Shown: positions 39,981 through 49,437, numbered from the stretch's first letter. The stretch is DNA of 64,000 bases from Xiheimicrobium sp052034585 (GCA_052034585.1 JBPOIJ010000039.1:57717-121716); one strand, 5' to 3'. The notes: generated from the sequence alone by a model not told the origin. Numbers and translations: made by a program.

Positions 39981-40622
39981 TCAGATGGCTCCGCGGGCGA
40001 TGACGGCGAGCTGAGCGGCGTCCTTCACCACCACCTGCCGACCCGACTCCACCACGCCCGAGTCGACGAGCTGCCGCAGACACCGTGAGAGCGTCTCCGC
40101 GCGCATGCCCAGAATCCGCGCCACGTGCTGCTTGGAGAACGGCGCCTTCTTCCCCGCGTCGACGAGCTTGGCCGACTCGAGGAGGAAGCGGGCCAGCCGC
40201 GCGAGCGACGGCCCCGAACGAAGGTTGGTGTCTCGCGAGGAGCGCGTCTGCTCGTCCACCAACAAGCCGATGAGCGAGTTCGCCGGCGTGGCGGGACCAA
40301 TCCACTGACGCAGCTGCGACGGGGTGCTGGTGCACAAGGTGGCGTCGGTGAGCGCCTCGACCGACGCGGTGGCCTGCCGGCTCGAGAGCCCCTCGGTGCC
40401 CAAGAGCGAACGAGGGCCGCGCACCGCCGAGAGCGACTCGCTCCCGCTCGGCTCGGTGGTCGAGAGGCTCAGCAGCCCGTCACGAACGAAGACGACCTCC
40501 TGTGGCACGTCGCCCTGCGTCCAGAGCTGCTCGCCTGCCGCGACCGACCGCGTGGTGAACGGACAACGACCACCCGAACTCACCACACACTCGCTGCACT
40601 TCGTCACCGGTTGCTCGACCAT
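39981..40622 (-). CDS. FNR-type (Crp/Fnr family) transcriptional regulator
   Basis: 213 aa from ATG 40622 (a GTG 13 codons upstream is possible). An N-terminal Cys cluster, CSECVVSSGGRC (C-x2-C-x7-C), and a later Cys (ATLCTSTP) resemble the FNR [4Fe-4S] ligands. A cNMP-like barrel follows, then an HTH with AETLSRCLRQL: the E-x2-S-R of the FNR recognition helix, which reads TTGAT-N4-ATCAA sites. It may therefore sense oxygen. It is convergent with the radical SAM operon and divergent from nothing; the 116 nt upstream show no obvious FNR box. Confidence 0.85.
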   Translation of the reverse strand: MVEQPVTKCSECVVSSGGRCPFTTRSVAAGEQLWTQGDVPQEVVFVRDGLLSLSTTEPSGSESLSAVRGPRSLLGTEGLSSRQATASVEALTDATLCTSTPSQLRQWIGPATPANSLIGLLVDEQTRSSRDTNLRSGPSLARLARFLLESAKLVDAGKKAPFSKQHVARILGMRAETLSRCLRQLVDSGVVESGRQVVVKDAAQLAVIARGAI

Positions 40623-40738
40623 GGGCGAGGCCTTCGAGCATCCGTTATGCCAGTGACGCACTTGCCTGAGATCACGAGCAACCGTGACGCAGCTTTCACG
40701 TGACAGAGGTCAGGCGCGCAAAGTTCGCGCTCCGTTTC

Positions 40739-41605
40739 TCAGGGGGTTCGAAGAGTGGAGGCCGGTCGAAAGCGTGTCCACGCTTCGCTTCGCTGCCCAC
40801 TGCGGCTTCGCAGTTGATCCGTCACGTGCTGCATCGCTTCGACGAGCGCGTGTGGTGGCTCCTCGTCGAACGGCACTTGGGCCATCAGCCCGTCGACCGC
40901 CTCACGCCACGCCTCGAGGACGAAGAGTGGATCGACCGAGCCGCTCAGCTGTGCGGCAGCGGCATCGGCGACCTCGGAGAAGGCGCGGTCGTCGAGCTTC
41001 CTCGCGAGGGAGGCGAGCGTGGGGTCGGTCGGCCGGGTCTCCACGAGCGCGACGAAGGCGGGGTCGGTCTCGAGCCCCTTGAAGTCCGGGTGCCGGCGAG
41101 CGAGCGCGCGGTAGTCCTGACCGAGGGTGGCGTTGCGACAGGCGTCTTCGAGCGAGCTGACGACCTTCGGAGCGCGGCCGCCGCGAGCGTGGAGCCGGGC
41201 GAGCGCGAAGTCGGTCTCCGGGTCGGACGGGTCGGCTTGCTTGGCGCGCACGAGCAGCCGGAACGCCTCGACGGGATTGCCGGAGGTGCGCTCGAGCTCG
41301 TCGGCGAGCACCCGGAGGGCGATCGGCAGGGTCACCCCGAGGCGGTCGACGAGCCTCGCGGCGGTGAGCCGATTGCCACCGAAGCTGAAGGTCGACTCGA
41401 GCAGCACCGAGGCGAGCTCTCGTCGCAGCGACTCGCTCTCGATGCGGGAGAAGGCGGAGACGAGCGAGGCCTCGGCGGCCGCGTCACCTTGCATCCACCG
41501 AGCGAAGCCAGCCCACACCTCGCCGACCGGCCCATCGATGCTGGCCGCGAGAGAACGGACTCGCTCGAAGTCGCGTCGGAAATAGGCCTCGTCGACTTCG
41601 CCCAT
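40739..41605 (-). CDS. TPR-like protein coupled to a LysM-GH19 enzyme
   Basis: 288 aa from ATG 41605, which overlaps the TGA of the upstream LysM-GH19 gene (TGATG); a GTG is one codon earlier. No signal peptide. The sequence is all-helical with TPR-type repeats (GNPVEAFRLLVRAKQADPSD, PETDFALARLHARGGRAPKV). The coupling implies it acts with the enzyme, for example as a chaperone or an immunity protein (inference). No specific family was recognised. Confidence 0.65.
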   Translation of the reverse strand: MGEVDEAYFRRDFERVRSLAASIDGPVGEVWAGFARWMQGDAAAEASLVSAFSRIESESLRRELASVLLESTFSFGGNRLTAARLVDRLGVTLPIALRVLADELERTSGNPVEAFRLLVRAKQADPSDPETDFALARLHARGGRAPKVVSSLEDACRNATLGQDYRALARRHPDFKGLETDPAFVALVETRPTDPTLASLARKLDDRAFSEVADAAAAQLSGSVDPLFVLEAWREAVDGLMAQVPFDEEPPHALVEAMQHVTDQLRSRSGQRSEAWTRFRPASTLRTP

Positions 41606-42387
41606 CACACCACCTGACGCGCCCGTGCCCAGTACGCCTCGCGATCGGCGAGCCCGTTGTAGCCGCCGTTGATGCGGTGGGTGATCTCCCGGAAGTTGCC
41701 CTGATCAGCCAGCCCGTTGAGGCCGCGCGTCCGCCAGAACCAGGCCGCGATGCGGAAGCCCACGTCGGGATCCGCCGCGCGCTCGGGGTGATTCTCGAGG
41801 TCGATGCCCAACGCCCGCCCCGCCTCGCGGTAGTTCGCGCGCCCGGTGAGCTGAATGGGGCCTCGACCCTTGAAGCGCCGCCCATCGCCCGGCTGGGTGT
41901 TGCCGAGATCGCTTCGTCCCTCGTAGGCCGCGCCGCTGGCGATCTCTTCGAAGTACTTGAGGCCGCCCGACTCGTGGCCGAGCTGCGCGAGGAACGCCGC
42001 CCGCCGCGCCGGAGTGGTGATGCCCGCTTCGTTCATCGCCGAGTTGAGGTACGGCAGGTAGCGCTGCGCATCGGCCTGCGAGAGGTTCGGCATGATCCGC
42101 CGGAGCTGATCAGCCGTGATGCCGCTGGTGTCTCCGCTCGGTGGCGAGACGTCGTCGGGCGCGCGAGGAGCGTCGATGTCGGGCGTCTGCGGCGGCGCGT
42201 CGGGGATCGCTCCAGGCGGTGGCGGGGCGGCGGCCGAGTACTTGTCCGGAATCTGCAGCGAGTGGCCGGCGTAGATGAGGTCCGGGTTCTTGATGTTGTT
42301 GACCCGGGCCAGCTCGCTCACCGTGGTGCCGTACCGCCTCGCCAGCGCCCACAAGGTGTCTCCAGCTCGAATTTGATAGGAAGCCAT
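41605..42387 (-). CDS. LysM plus GH19 chitinase/endolysin-like enzyme
   Basis: 260 aa. LysM domain about 1-48 (YQIRAGDTLWALARRYGTTV, IYAGHSLQIPD), which binds peptidoglycan or chitin, then a Pro/Ala linker. GH19 domain about 90-260: AAFLAQLGHESGGLKYFEE (catalytic Glu), RFKGRGPIQLTGRANYREAG. This is the class I chitinase/lysozyme fold used by phages and by injection-system effectors to cut peptidoglycan. There is no signal peptide, so it would need holin, secretion-system or injection delivery. The downstream TPR gene overlaps it. Confidence 0.9.
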   Translation of the reverse strand: MASYQIRAGDTLWALARRYGTTVSELARVNNIKNPDLIYAGHSLQIPDKYSAAAPPPPGAIPDAPPQTPDIDAPRAPDDVSPPSGDTSGITADQLRRIMPNLSQADAQRYLPYLNSAMNEAGITTPARRAAFLAQLGHESGGLKYFEEIASGAAYEGRSDLGNTQPGDGRRFKGRGPIQLTGRANYREAGRALGIDLENHPERAADPDVGFRIAAWFWRTRGLNGLADQGNFREITHRINGGYNGLADREAYWARARQVV

Positions 42388-42531
42388 GATTCACCTCATG
42401 CGGGAGGACCGATTCTGCATCATCGACCCGCGCCGTTCCCAGACTTCTGGAGCACTTGTAAGTGACGTTGACGACATGACCTCCACGCCTCCCAACCTCT
42501 CGAGAGCACTCGGCTTTTGGACGAGGGCCAG

Positions 42532-43203
42532 GTGAGGTTACGCGCGCTGACAGGCGTCGGTTTGGTGATGTTGGTGGGGTGTCAGCGGTCGGCGGTGGCT
42601 CCGGCCGCGCCGCGAGGAGCGGTCTTCTTTCGCGATCACGTGCCCGAGTACCAGCGCGTCGCGAGCAAGGAGTACACGCTCTCGGCGTTCCAGAGCGGCT
42701 TTGAGCACCTCGAGTACGTCGAGGCGACTGCGACGGACGACGGGCGCGCTCGGTGCCTCGGTGCGATTCGGGCGCGCGCGAAGGTGGACGACAGCGTCGA
42801 CGTCTTCTTCCTCTCCAACGGAGACCGCTACGACCTCTGGCTCGCAGACCTCGAGGAGCCGGTGCGGCGAAAGCTCCGGCTCGTCTACAGCACTGGTGGC
42901 GGTGGAGCGTGGCAGGGACCCGCGATTCTCCGGCTCGGCGCGCGCGCGTACGTGGGCCACCCTGGGGCGAACGTGGCGCCGCTCTTCTACCGCGCCTTCC
43001 TCAAGCGCTGGCTCGACGGCGCACCCCTGCGCAAGGCAGTCGACGACGGGAACGACGCGACCAAGAAGGACGTGACCGGCCTGGTGATGAAGGGCGTCTC
43101 GAAGGGGCTCGATGCGGTGGGCGGCCCGCACCTCGATCCAGCGAAGCTGTGGGCGGGCACCGAAGCCCAGTTGTATGGAGACGACTCCCTGCTCGCGAAG
43201 TGA
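42532..43203 (+). CDS. Lipoprotein with possible inactive caspase-like fold
   Basis: 223 aa from GTG 42532, with GAGGG upstream; lipobox MLVGC. The core reads SVDVFFLSNGDRYDLWLADL, then LVYSTGGGGAWQGPAILRLG and ARAYVGHPGANVAPLFYRAF with LDGAPLRKAVDD. The order of a strand ending in a Gly turn, a second strand ending in a Gly-rich loop, and GAxAxxG before a helix resembles CHAT/C25 caspase-like peptidases. The catalytic His and Cys positions hold Asn-Gly and Thr-Gly, so it would be inactive. The fold assignment is by eye and low confidence. Confidence 0.65.
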   Translation: MRLRALTGVGLVMLVGCQRSAVAPAAPRGAVFFRDHVPEYQRVASKEYTLSAFQSGFEHLEYVEATATDDGRARCLGAIRARAKVDDSVDVFFLSNGDRYDLWLADLEEPVRRKLRLVYSTGGGGAWQGPAILRLGARAYVGHPGANVAPLFYRAFLKRWLDGAPLRKAVDDGNDATKKDVTGLVMKGVSKGLDAVGGPHLDPAKLWAGTEAQLYGDDSLLAK

Positions 43204-43359
43204 CGCGTTGGCGAGGCGCGGGGTGCCAGGCGGTCGTTCGATGAGGCAGAGTACGCCCACCATGGCGACCGCGCGGCGCGTGCATCACTCCATGCAGCAC
43301 TCCCACACGGCGGCCGAGTCCTTCGGAGCGCGCGTCGACGTGCTCGGGCGCTGACCTCC

Positions 43360-45972
43360 ATGTCCCGCTCACTGCTCTGGCTGATGCCGCTGCTCTCGGT
43401 CGCTGGCTGTCAGTGCCGGCTCTTCCTCGCGCCCGAAGACCGCGCGCCAGTGAAGGTGCCCGCGCTCCTCTCGTTCCCCGACACCTTCGTCGGCACCCAG
43501 AGCGTCCGCACGCTCTCCATCGCCAACCCCGGCAAGCTCGCGCGCACGCTCACCGTCACCGTCGATGGCCCGTTCGTCGTCGAGGCCGAGGTGAAGCTCG
43601 CGGGGCTGGAGACGCTGGAGCTCCCGGTCACCTTCGCGCCGACCGAGCCCGCGGCAGTGAAGGGCCGGCTCACCGTGCGCGACGTCGAGGAAGAGCAGAC
43701 GCGGCTCATCCCGCTGGTGGGCAACGCGCTCGCGCTCCCGCTCTGTCGGAGCGACGACGTCTGCCGCCCACGCACCTTCGACCTCACCAAGGGCGACTGT
43801 GTCGACACGGTTGCAGCCGATGGCACCTCTTGCGTGAGCCCCTTCGCCTGCTTCGCCACCTCGAGCTGCATCTCGGGCGTCTGCCGGGGAGGCGCGGTGA
43901 GCTGCGACGACAACCTGCGCTGCACCGACGACGTCTGTGGCGCCAACGGCTGCGGTCAGGTGAGCGGAGTTCCCTCGTGCCCGCCCGCGACGCTGCCGTG
44001 CCAGGTGCCGAGCTGCTCCGAGGCACAGGGCTGCCTCTTCGTTCCGATGCCCGACGGGACGGCCTGTGGACCGAGGAGCTGCGGCTCGGCGCGCGTCTGC
44101 GCTGCGGGCGTGTGCGACACCGTCACGCCGGCGAAGACGCAGGCCTGTGCGCAGGTGCTGGTGGGCATCGCCGCTGGGCAGGGCTGGGCCGACGGCCGGG
44201 GCGCCGAGGCACGGTTCGACACGCCGTTCGCGCTCACGGTTGAAGGCGAGCTGGCGTCGGTCACCGATGAAGACGTGCTGCGGCGGGTGACGCTCACCGG
44301 AGAGGTGACGACGCTCGCGGGCCGGCGGAACGCGGTGTTGCCGAGCGCGCCGCGTGATGGGTTTGGGCTCCGGGCGCGCTTGGGGGCCCATGCGGGCGTC
44401 GCCCACACCGACGTCGCCGGGCGGCTTCTGCTCCTGGACGACTCGACGCTGCGGTTGACGAGTCACGGCGGGCTCGTCACCACCTTGGTGCCGACGCAGC
44501 CCTCGTCGCTCTCGGTGCGTGATGGCGTGGGGAGCGCGGCGACCGTCTCGGGCGAGCGGCTGGTGCCGGCCTCGGCGGGCCGGGTGGTGATGGCGGTGGT
44601 CGACGGGCCGTGCTCCATCGGAGGCTGCGCACAGGCGGACGCGGGGCAGCTGCTCTATCGGGAGCTCTCCGCGCGTGGAGAGGTGCAGACCCTCGCCCGG
44701 CTCCCCGTCGAGGCCCTGTCCGGGTGGGACGGGCCGACTACGCAGCAGCTCAGCGCCTGGAGTCCGGCGGTTGGCGTGGTGTGCGCGCGCGCCTCGTTGG
44801 GAACGACGAGCAAGGAGTGGCGGCTGACGGCGACGCCTGACGGCGGGCTGCGTGAAGTGAGTGACGGCGTCTGTCCCCTGCGTGAGTTCTCGCGGCCGGG
44901 CAGCGCTCGAATCGAGGTACGTGCCGCTCAGCTCTCGGAGGTGGCGTCGGGGGTCGTTCGTTGGACGGTGGACGCGGGGCCCGGGCCGGTGGACGGGCCG
45001 CTCGAGAGCGCCGTCGTCTTCGAGGTGAAGGACGCCGAGCTCGACGGAGATGGCGGGCTCTGGTTCATCGATGGGCGCACGATTCGCCGGCTGCACGCGG
45101 GTCGCATCACCACGCTCGCTGGGCCCCTCGCCGACCGCCGGTTGCTCGACGGGACGGCCGACGTGGCGCGTCTCGCGGGAATCGGAGGCCTCGCGCTCAC
45201 CACCGATGCCGTCTTCTTCGTCGACTCGGAAGAGAAGGTGGTGCGGCGGGTGGCGCAGGCGGACTCGGCGGTGCGGAGCATCGGGGTGCGACCGGCTCCC
45301 TCGGCACCGCGAGATGGCGCGCTGGGCGTCGCGAGCTTCAAGGCGCCGACGGCTGCGGTGCTGCACGGTGGCCAGCTCTTGGTGGAGGACGAGGACGCGA
45401 CCGGCGCGCACACGCTGCGAGCGCTCGACCCGACGAGCCTCGCGGTGGTGACGCGGCAGCGGTTGCCGGCGACCGTGGTGGGTCCCTTGCGGTCGAGCGG
45501 GGTGGCGCTCTGGGGCCGAGGTTCGCCGACGGGGCTGCGGCAGGTGCTGACCGATGGCGGCGTGGAGGCGCCGGTGCTCACCTCGATGGTGGTGGCCGAC
45601 TTCGCCGCGTCGAGTGGCGGGTTCGTCGTCGCAGGAGCGCCCGGCGCGGGTCAGCCGGCCACTCAGCTCTTTCGAGTCGACGTGGCGGGCGCGGCGACGC
45701 TCCTCGCTGGCCGACCGGCGACCGACGGCTTCGAGTTCACGCCCGGGCCAGCGCTCGATGCCCGGCTCGGAGTGCTTCAGCACGTGCGGCTTGGCGCAGA
45801 CGGAACGGTGTACTGGAGCCAGGCCGATGAGCACGCCATCAACGCGCTGTCGCCCCAAGGTGCGGTGCGCCGGGTGGTGGAGCTGGCCGATCGACCGCTC
45901 GACTTCGTGGTGGAGCCGTCGGGAGCGCTGCTCATCGCGGTCGACGCGGCGATTCTCCGTCTGGCTCCGTGA
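43360..45972 (+). CDS. Large lipoprotein: ASH-like domain, Cys-rich module, NHL-like propeller
   Basis: 870 aa. Lipobox SVAGC. Residues about 35-130 form a choice-of-anchor D domain (LLSFPDTFVGTQSVRTLSIA), 135-265 a Cys-rich module (CDDNLRCTDDVC, CQVPSCSEAQGC), and 270-860 an NHL/TolB-like propeller with repeated GRGAEARFDTPFALTVEGEL-type blades (ALDARLGVLQHVRLGADGTV). Paralogue of the lipoprotein at 35952 in its first 270 residues. Probably secreted or surface-anchored. Convergent with mogA, 23 nt apart. Confidence 0.75.
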   Translation: MSRSLLWLMPLLSVAGCQCRLFLAPEDRAPVKVPALLSFPDTFVGTQSVRTLSIANPGKLARTLTVTVDGPFVVEAEVKLAGLETLELPVTFAPTEPAAVKGRLTVRDVEEEQTRLIPLVGNALALPLCRSDDVCRPRTFDLTKGDCVDTVAADGTSCVSPFACFATSSCISGVCRGGAVSCDDNLRCTDDVCGANGCGQVSGVPSCPPATLPCQVPSCSEAQGCLFVPMPDGTACGPRSCGSARVCAAGVCDTVTPAKTQACAQVLVGIAAGQGWADGRGAEARFDTPFALTVEGELASVTDEDVLRRVTLTGEVTTLAGRRNAVLPSAPRDGFGLRARLGAHAGVAHTDVAGRLLLLDDSTLRLTSHGGLVTTLVPTQPSSLSVRDGVGSAATVSGERLVPASAGRVVMAVVDGPCSIGGCAQADAGQLLYRELSARGEVQTLARLPVEALSGWDGPTTQQLSAWSPAVGVVCARASLGTTSKEWRLTATPDGGLREVSDGVCPLREFSRPGSARIEVRAAQLSEVASGVVRWTVDAGPGPVDGPLESAVVFEVKDAELDGDGGLWFIDGRTIRRLHAGRITTLAGPLADRRLLDGTADVARLAGIGGLALTTDAVFFVDSEEKVVRRVAQADSAVRSIGVRPAPSAPRDGALGVASFKAPTAAVLHGGQLLVEDEDATGAHTLRALDPTSLAVVTRQRLPATVVGPLRSSGVALWGRGSPTGLRQVLTDGGVEAPVLTSMVVADFAASSGGFVVAGAPGAGQPATQLFRVDVAGAATLLAGRPATDGFEFTPGPALDARLGVLQHVRLGADGTVYWSQADEHAINALSPQGAVRRVVELADRPLDFVVEPSGALLIAVDAAILRLAP

Positions 45973-45995
45973 GCCTGGACGACGATGACAGCCGC

Positions 45996-46598
45996 TCAGC
46001 TCCCAGGGGCCGGGCGCTGCGCGGACTTCGGCCGGAACGCGGCGCACACGGCGGGGTCGGTCTCGAGATACGGCCCGCCGAGCAAGTCGATGCAGTACGG
46101 CACCGCGGCGAAGATGCCGGGCACCACGACCGCCCCTTGCTCATCGCGGACACCCTCGAGCGTCTCGGCGATGGCCTTGGGCTGACCGGGCAGATTCAAG
46201 ATGAGGCAGGTCTTTCGGGTCACTCCGACCTGGCGCGAGAGGATGGCGGTCGGCACGAAGCGCAGGCTCACCTGCCGCATCTGTTCCCCGAAGCCCGGGA
46301 GCACGCGATCGGCGATGGCGAGCGTCGCGTCGGGCGTGATGTCTCTCTTGGCTGGTCCCGTGCCGCCGGTGGTGAGCACGAGGTGGCACTGCTGCACGTC
46401 GACGAGTTCGATGAGCGTCTTCTCCACCACGGGCTGCTCATCGGGCACGAGCCGGGTGACGGCGCGCCAGTGGTTCTTCAGCGCACGGCCGAGCCAGGCC
46501 TCGAGCTTGGGAATGCCTTGGTCGACGTAGACCCCGCTGCTCGCGCGGTCGCTGACCGAGACGAGTCCAATCACCACCGGGTCGAGGGAGGTCTTCAT
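45996..46598 (-). CDS. mogA: Molybdopterin adenylyltransferase
   Basis: 200 aa, about the length of E. coli MogA (195). TTGGTGPAKRDITPDA is the MoCF_biosynth signature, and LSRQVGVTRKTCLILNLPGQ matches the MogA-specific region that holds the pterin. Adenylylates molybdopterin before molybdenum insertion by MoeA. No other moa/moe gene is nearby. Start ATG 46598; a hairpin lies between it and the upstream cytochrome gene. Confidence 0.93.
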   Translation of the reverse strand: MKTSLDPVVIGLVSVSDRASSGVYVDQGIPKLEAWLGRALKNHWRAVTRLVPDEQPVVEKTLIELVDVQQCHLVLTTGGTGPAKRDITPDATLAIADRVLPGFGEQMRQVSLRFVPTAILSRQVGVTRKTCLILNLPGQPKAIAETLEGVRDEQGAVVVPGIFAAVPYCIDLLGGPYLETDPAVCAAFRPKSAQRPAPGS

Positions 46599-46616
46599 TG
46601 ATCACCAGAAACGGCA

Positions 46617-46649
46617 ACGCACCTCCAGTCGCGAAGACCAGAGGTGCGT
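46617..46649 (-). terminator. Stem-loop terminator after the cytochrome c gene
   Basis: ACGCACCTC (46617-46625) and GAGGTGCGT (46641-46649) give a perfect 9-bp stem with a 15-nt loop. On the minus strand it is followed by a T-rich TTGCCGTTTCTGG, fitting an intrinsic terminator between the cytochrome c and mogA genes. Confidence 0.6.
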
Positions 46650-46668
46650 CGTTCGAACGCGCGAGCGC

Positions 46669-47073
46669 TTACTTCTTCTTCGCGGGCGGGGCAGCCTTCG
46701 CCGGGGCCGCGGCCTTCGCCGGCTTGAACTTCTGCACGTAGGCCACCACGTTGCGAAGCTCGTCGTCCTTCATCGTCGGGCCCCAGGCGACCATCAGCGG
46801 CGACTTGCCGTTGGCGGCGCCGCCGTCCTTCACCACCTTGTAGACGTACTCATCGGTGAGGCGGTCGGCGTTCGCAGCGTCGGTGAAGTTCGTCGGCTTC
46901 GGGTTGAGCGCCGCGCCCGCGGGCCCATTTCCATCGCCCTTCTCGCCGTGGCACGAGACGCACAGCATCTTGTACTTGTCGGCGCCCTTCGCAGCGTCGC
47001 CCTTGAGCTCGAAGCCATCGGCCAACGCCACACTCGCGACCGCCATCGACAGCACCATCATCATCCGCGTCAT
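46669..47073 (-). CDS. Periplasmic class I cytochrome c
   Basis: 134 aa. AGGAG lies immediately before three in-frame ATGs; the third (47073) has the best spacing. The signal peptide ends SVALA. One heme motif, CVSCHGEKGDG, and the distal Met in KSPLMVAWGPTM, with a C-terminal helix LRNVVAYVQKF. The Ala/Lys/Pro-rich tail is extra. Soluble electron carrier; the partner is unknown. Confidence 0.9.
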   Translation of the reverse strand: MTRMMMVLSMAVASVALADGFELKGDAAKGADKYKMLCVSCHGEKGDGNGPAGAALNPKPTNFTDAANADRLTDEYVYKVVKDGGAANGKSPLMVAWGPTMKDDELRNVVAYVQKFKPAKAAAPAKAAPPAKKK

Positions 47074-47226
47074 CATCATCTCCTGTTGGGTTCGGAAAAA
47101 ACGGCCTCCGCTGACTAGTCCGCTGGGAGCCGAGGACCAAGCAGAAGGTTCGGCCGGGGAGATTTCGGCTGATGGGAGGTGAAAGGCCGGTTGACGCGAG
47201 CCGACGGGCGTTGCTGAGGTCCAGCC

Positions 47227-49437
47227 ATGCCTCGCGTCGTGCTCTTCGGCATCGCGCTCCTCGCCTGTGAGGCGCCTCGGCCCGCGGAGTGCGCGCTGCG
47301 AGTGCTGGTGCCCGACGGGGTCTCCGCGCCCGTGGGAGGAGCCACCGACCTCACCGTGCGCTTCTTCAACTCGAGCTCGAAGCCGGTGGCGGTCGATGGG
47401 CTCGAGGTCACCGGAGACGAGCTACGAATCGTCTCGGACGCTCGTGGGCTGCGCCTGTCACCCGGCAGCTGCGAGGCACCGACCGAGGTGGGGCTCGTCG
47501 TGCGCTTCACTCCGTCGAGGGTGGGGCGACGGGCCAGCGAGCTGCGCTTCCTGCTCGACCAAGCGCCGTCGACGGTGACGCTCGAGACCAACGGCCTCGG
47601 CCCGCTCCTCGCCAGCGCGGAGGTGGTGAACCTGGGCCTGACGGGGCTTCGACCGTGGAGCGGGAGGCTCGAGCTGCTCAACGATGGCACCCTCGGCACG
47701 ACGCTCGAGGCGCACCTCGAGTCCATTTCCCCAGCGAGCCCCGCGACGACCACCGACGAGCTCTGCCTCGGCGCGGTGCGCGACGGCCTGTGCGTGCCGG
47801 GAGCGCCAGTGACCGTCGCTCGACGTACCTCGGTGGAGCTGGTCGCGACTCCGAGGACGGCCGGCGCCAAGGCGTGGACGGTGACGTTCGCGGCCGGGAG
47901 CCAGCGCACCACCACGCGCGTGCTCGCCGACGTCGTCGACACCTCGGGCTGTCAGCTCGAGCCTTCGGTGTCGCGGGTCGCCTTCGGAATGACGCTGGCT
48001 CCCGACCGGAGCACGCAGCGGGTGACCTTCACCAACGTCGGCAGCGGGCCGTGCGTGCTCCGCGGAGCGACGGTGAGCCCGCCCTTTCTGGTCACTGGCC
48101 GGGCGCCGCTTCGGCTCGAGCCGCGCGAGGCGTTTGCGCTCGGCGTCGAGGTCTCGCTCCCTCGTCCGATGAGCGCGAGAGGGCGGCTCGAGGTGGCCGT
48201 GGCGACCAGTGCCTCGAGTCAGCTCCCGGTGAGCGCCGTCGAGTTGGTCGCCGAGACGCCGGCCGACTGTCTGGTGACGACGCCCTCGAGCATCGACTTC
48301 GGGAGCGCGGCGACCGGTTGCTCCACCCGCGAACGGACGGTCTTCCTGACGAACCGGTGCAGCAGCCCGCTCCTCGTCACCGGGCTTCGCGCTGATGCGC
48401 CGTTCATCGTCAGCAGCGCCTTCGTCAGCCTGCCGCACGTGTTCCAGCCCGCGGAGCAGCAGCGCGTCGTGCTGCGGGGCCGTGTGCCGAGCGCGGTCGG
48501 GGCGGTGACTGGGCGTCTGGTGATCGACCTCGACCCTGGAGAGGCCGTGGTGAGCCTCTTTGGGCGAGCCGAGCCGCGGCCCCTCCGCACCGACACCTTC
48601 GCCTTCGAGCGCCGGCCCGACGTCGACGTCCTCTTCGTCCTCGACGACTCGCCGTCCTTCCTGCGCCAGCACCAGCGCGTTCGGGGCGAGCTCGCGAGGT
48701 TCCGGCAGTGGGCCGAGGCGCGCTCCTGCGGAATGAACCTGCGGGTCGGTTTCACCACCACCGACGTCACCGCAGCAGGCCCGCGTGGCCGACTGCGGGT
48801 GGCCGATGGAGGCACCACCTGGGCGAGCGGCGATGCGCCGGACTTCGCGGCGACCTTCGACGAGCTCGGCGTGCTCTCGACGGCGGGCGCCGAACACCAG
48901 TCCTGCCTCGAGGCGAGCGCTCGGGCGGTGAGTGAGCCGCTCGCTTCCTCGGAGAACCGCGGCTTCCGACGCGCTGGCTCGGCGCTCTCCATCGTCTGCG
49001 CGACCGACGACGTCGACCCGGTCGCCGACCCGACGCCGTGGCGTGCCGCGCTCCGGTCCGACGGCGGCTTCGTGTCCTACTCCGTCATGGGCCCCATCGG
49101 CTCGGCCTGCGAGGTCGACGCGCTCGACGACGGAGGAACCCACGCGGCCAACGTCACGCCCCTCGACGGAGTCTTGGGCGACATCTGCGCTCCGTGGGAC
49201 ATCTACCCCTTCGATTCGTTCGGCTGCAGCTGGCGAACGACCTTCTTCCTCTCGGCCGTGCCCGACGCCGCTGGCGTCTCGGTCGCTCTCGATGGACGCG
49301 CCGTGCCGGAGCGGAGCGGCGCTCAGGTGAACTGGCGCTACGACGCGTCGACGAACGCCGTCGTGCTCGAGCCGTCGGTGCTCGGTCGCGACCCGAGAGC
49401 GCTCGTCGTCAGCTACGAGACCGCGTGTCTGCCGTGA
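47227..49437 (+). CDS. Lipoprotein: choice-of-anchor D repeats plus VWA domain
   Basis: 736 aa. Cys at LLAC of the leader; ATG 47227. Residues about 20-450 contain ASH-like repeats (VSRVAFGMTLAPDRSTQRVT, SIDFGSAATGCSTRERTVFL). Residues about 465-720 form a VWA domain with MIDAS DDSPSF and a Cys-rich end. The last 270 residues share motif order with the lipoprotein at 8170 (SYSVMGPIGSACEVDALDDG; WRYDASTNAVVLEPSVLG), so the two are paralogues of different length. Divergent from the cytochrome c gene. Confidence 0.8.
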   Translation: MPRVVLFGIALLACEAPRPAECALRVLVPDGVSAPVGGATDLTVRFFNSSSKPVAVDGLEVTGDELRIVSDARGLRLSPGSCEAPTEVGLVVRFTPSRVGRRASELRFLLDQAPSTVTLETNGLGPLLASAEVVNLGLTGLRPWSGRLELLNDGTLGTTLEAHLESISPASPATTTDELCLGAVRDGLCVPGAPVTVARRTSVELVATPRTAGAKAWTVTFAAGSQRTTTRVLADVVDTSGCQLEPSVSRVAFGMTLAPDRSTQRVTFTNVGSGPCVLRGATVSPPFLVTGRAPLRLEPREAFALGVEVSLPRPMSARGRLEVAVATSASSQLPVSAVELVAETPADCLVTTPSSIDFGSAATGCSTRERTVFLTNRCSSPLLVTGLRADAPFIVSSAFVSLPHVFQPAEQQRVVLRGRVPSAVGAVTGRLVIDLDPGEAVVSLFGRAEPRPLRTDTFAFERRPDVDVLFVLDDSPSFLRQHQRVRGELARFRQWAEARSCGMNLRVGFTTTDVTAAGPRGRLRVADGGTTWASGDAPDFAATFDELGVLSTAGAEHQSCLEASARAVSEPLASSENRGFRRAGSALSIVCATDDVDPVADPTPWRAALRSDGGFVSYSVMGPIGSACEVDALDDGGTHAANVTPLDGVLGDICAPWDIYPFDSFGCSWRTTFFLSAVPDAAGVSVALDGRAVPERSGAQVNWRYDASTNAVVLEPSVLGRDPRALVVSYETACLP

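Noticed and set aside
43241..43354. 37-codon ORF before the lipoprotein at 43360
   Set aside because: Weak ribosome site and His/Ser-rich composition without pattern; insufficient support.
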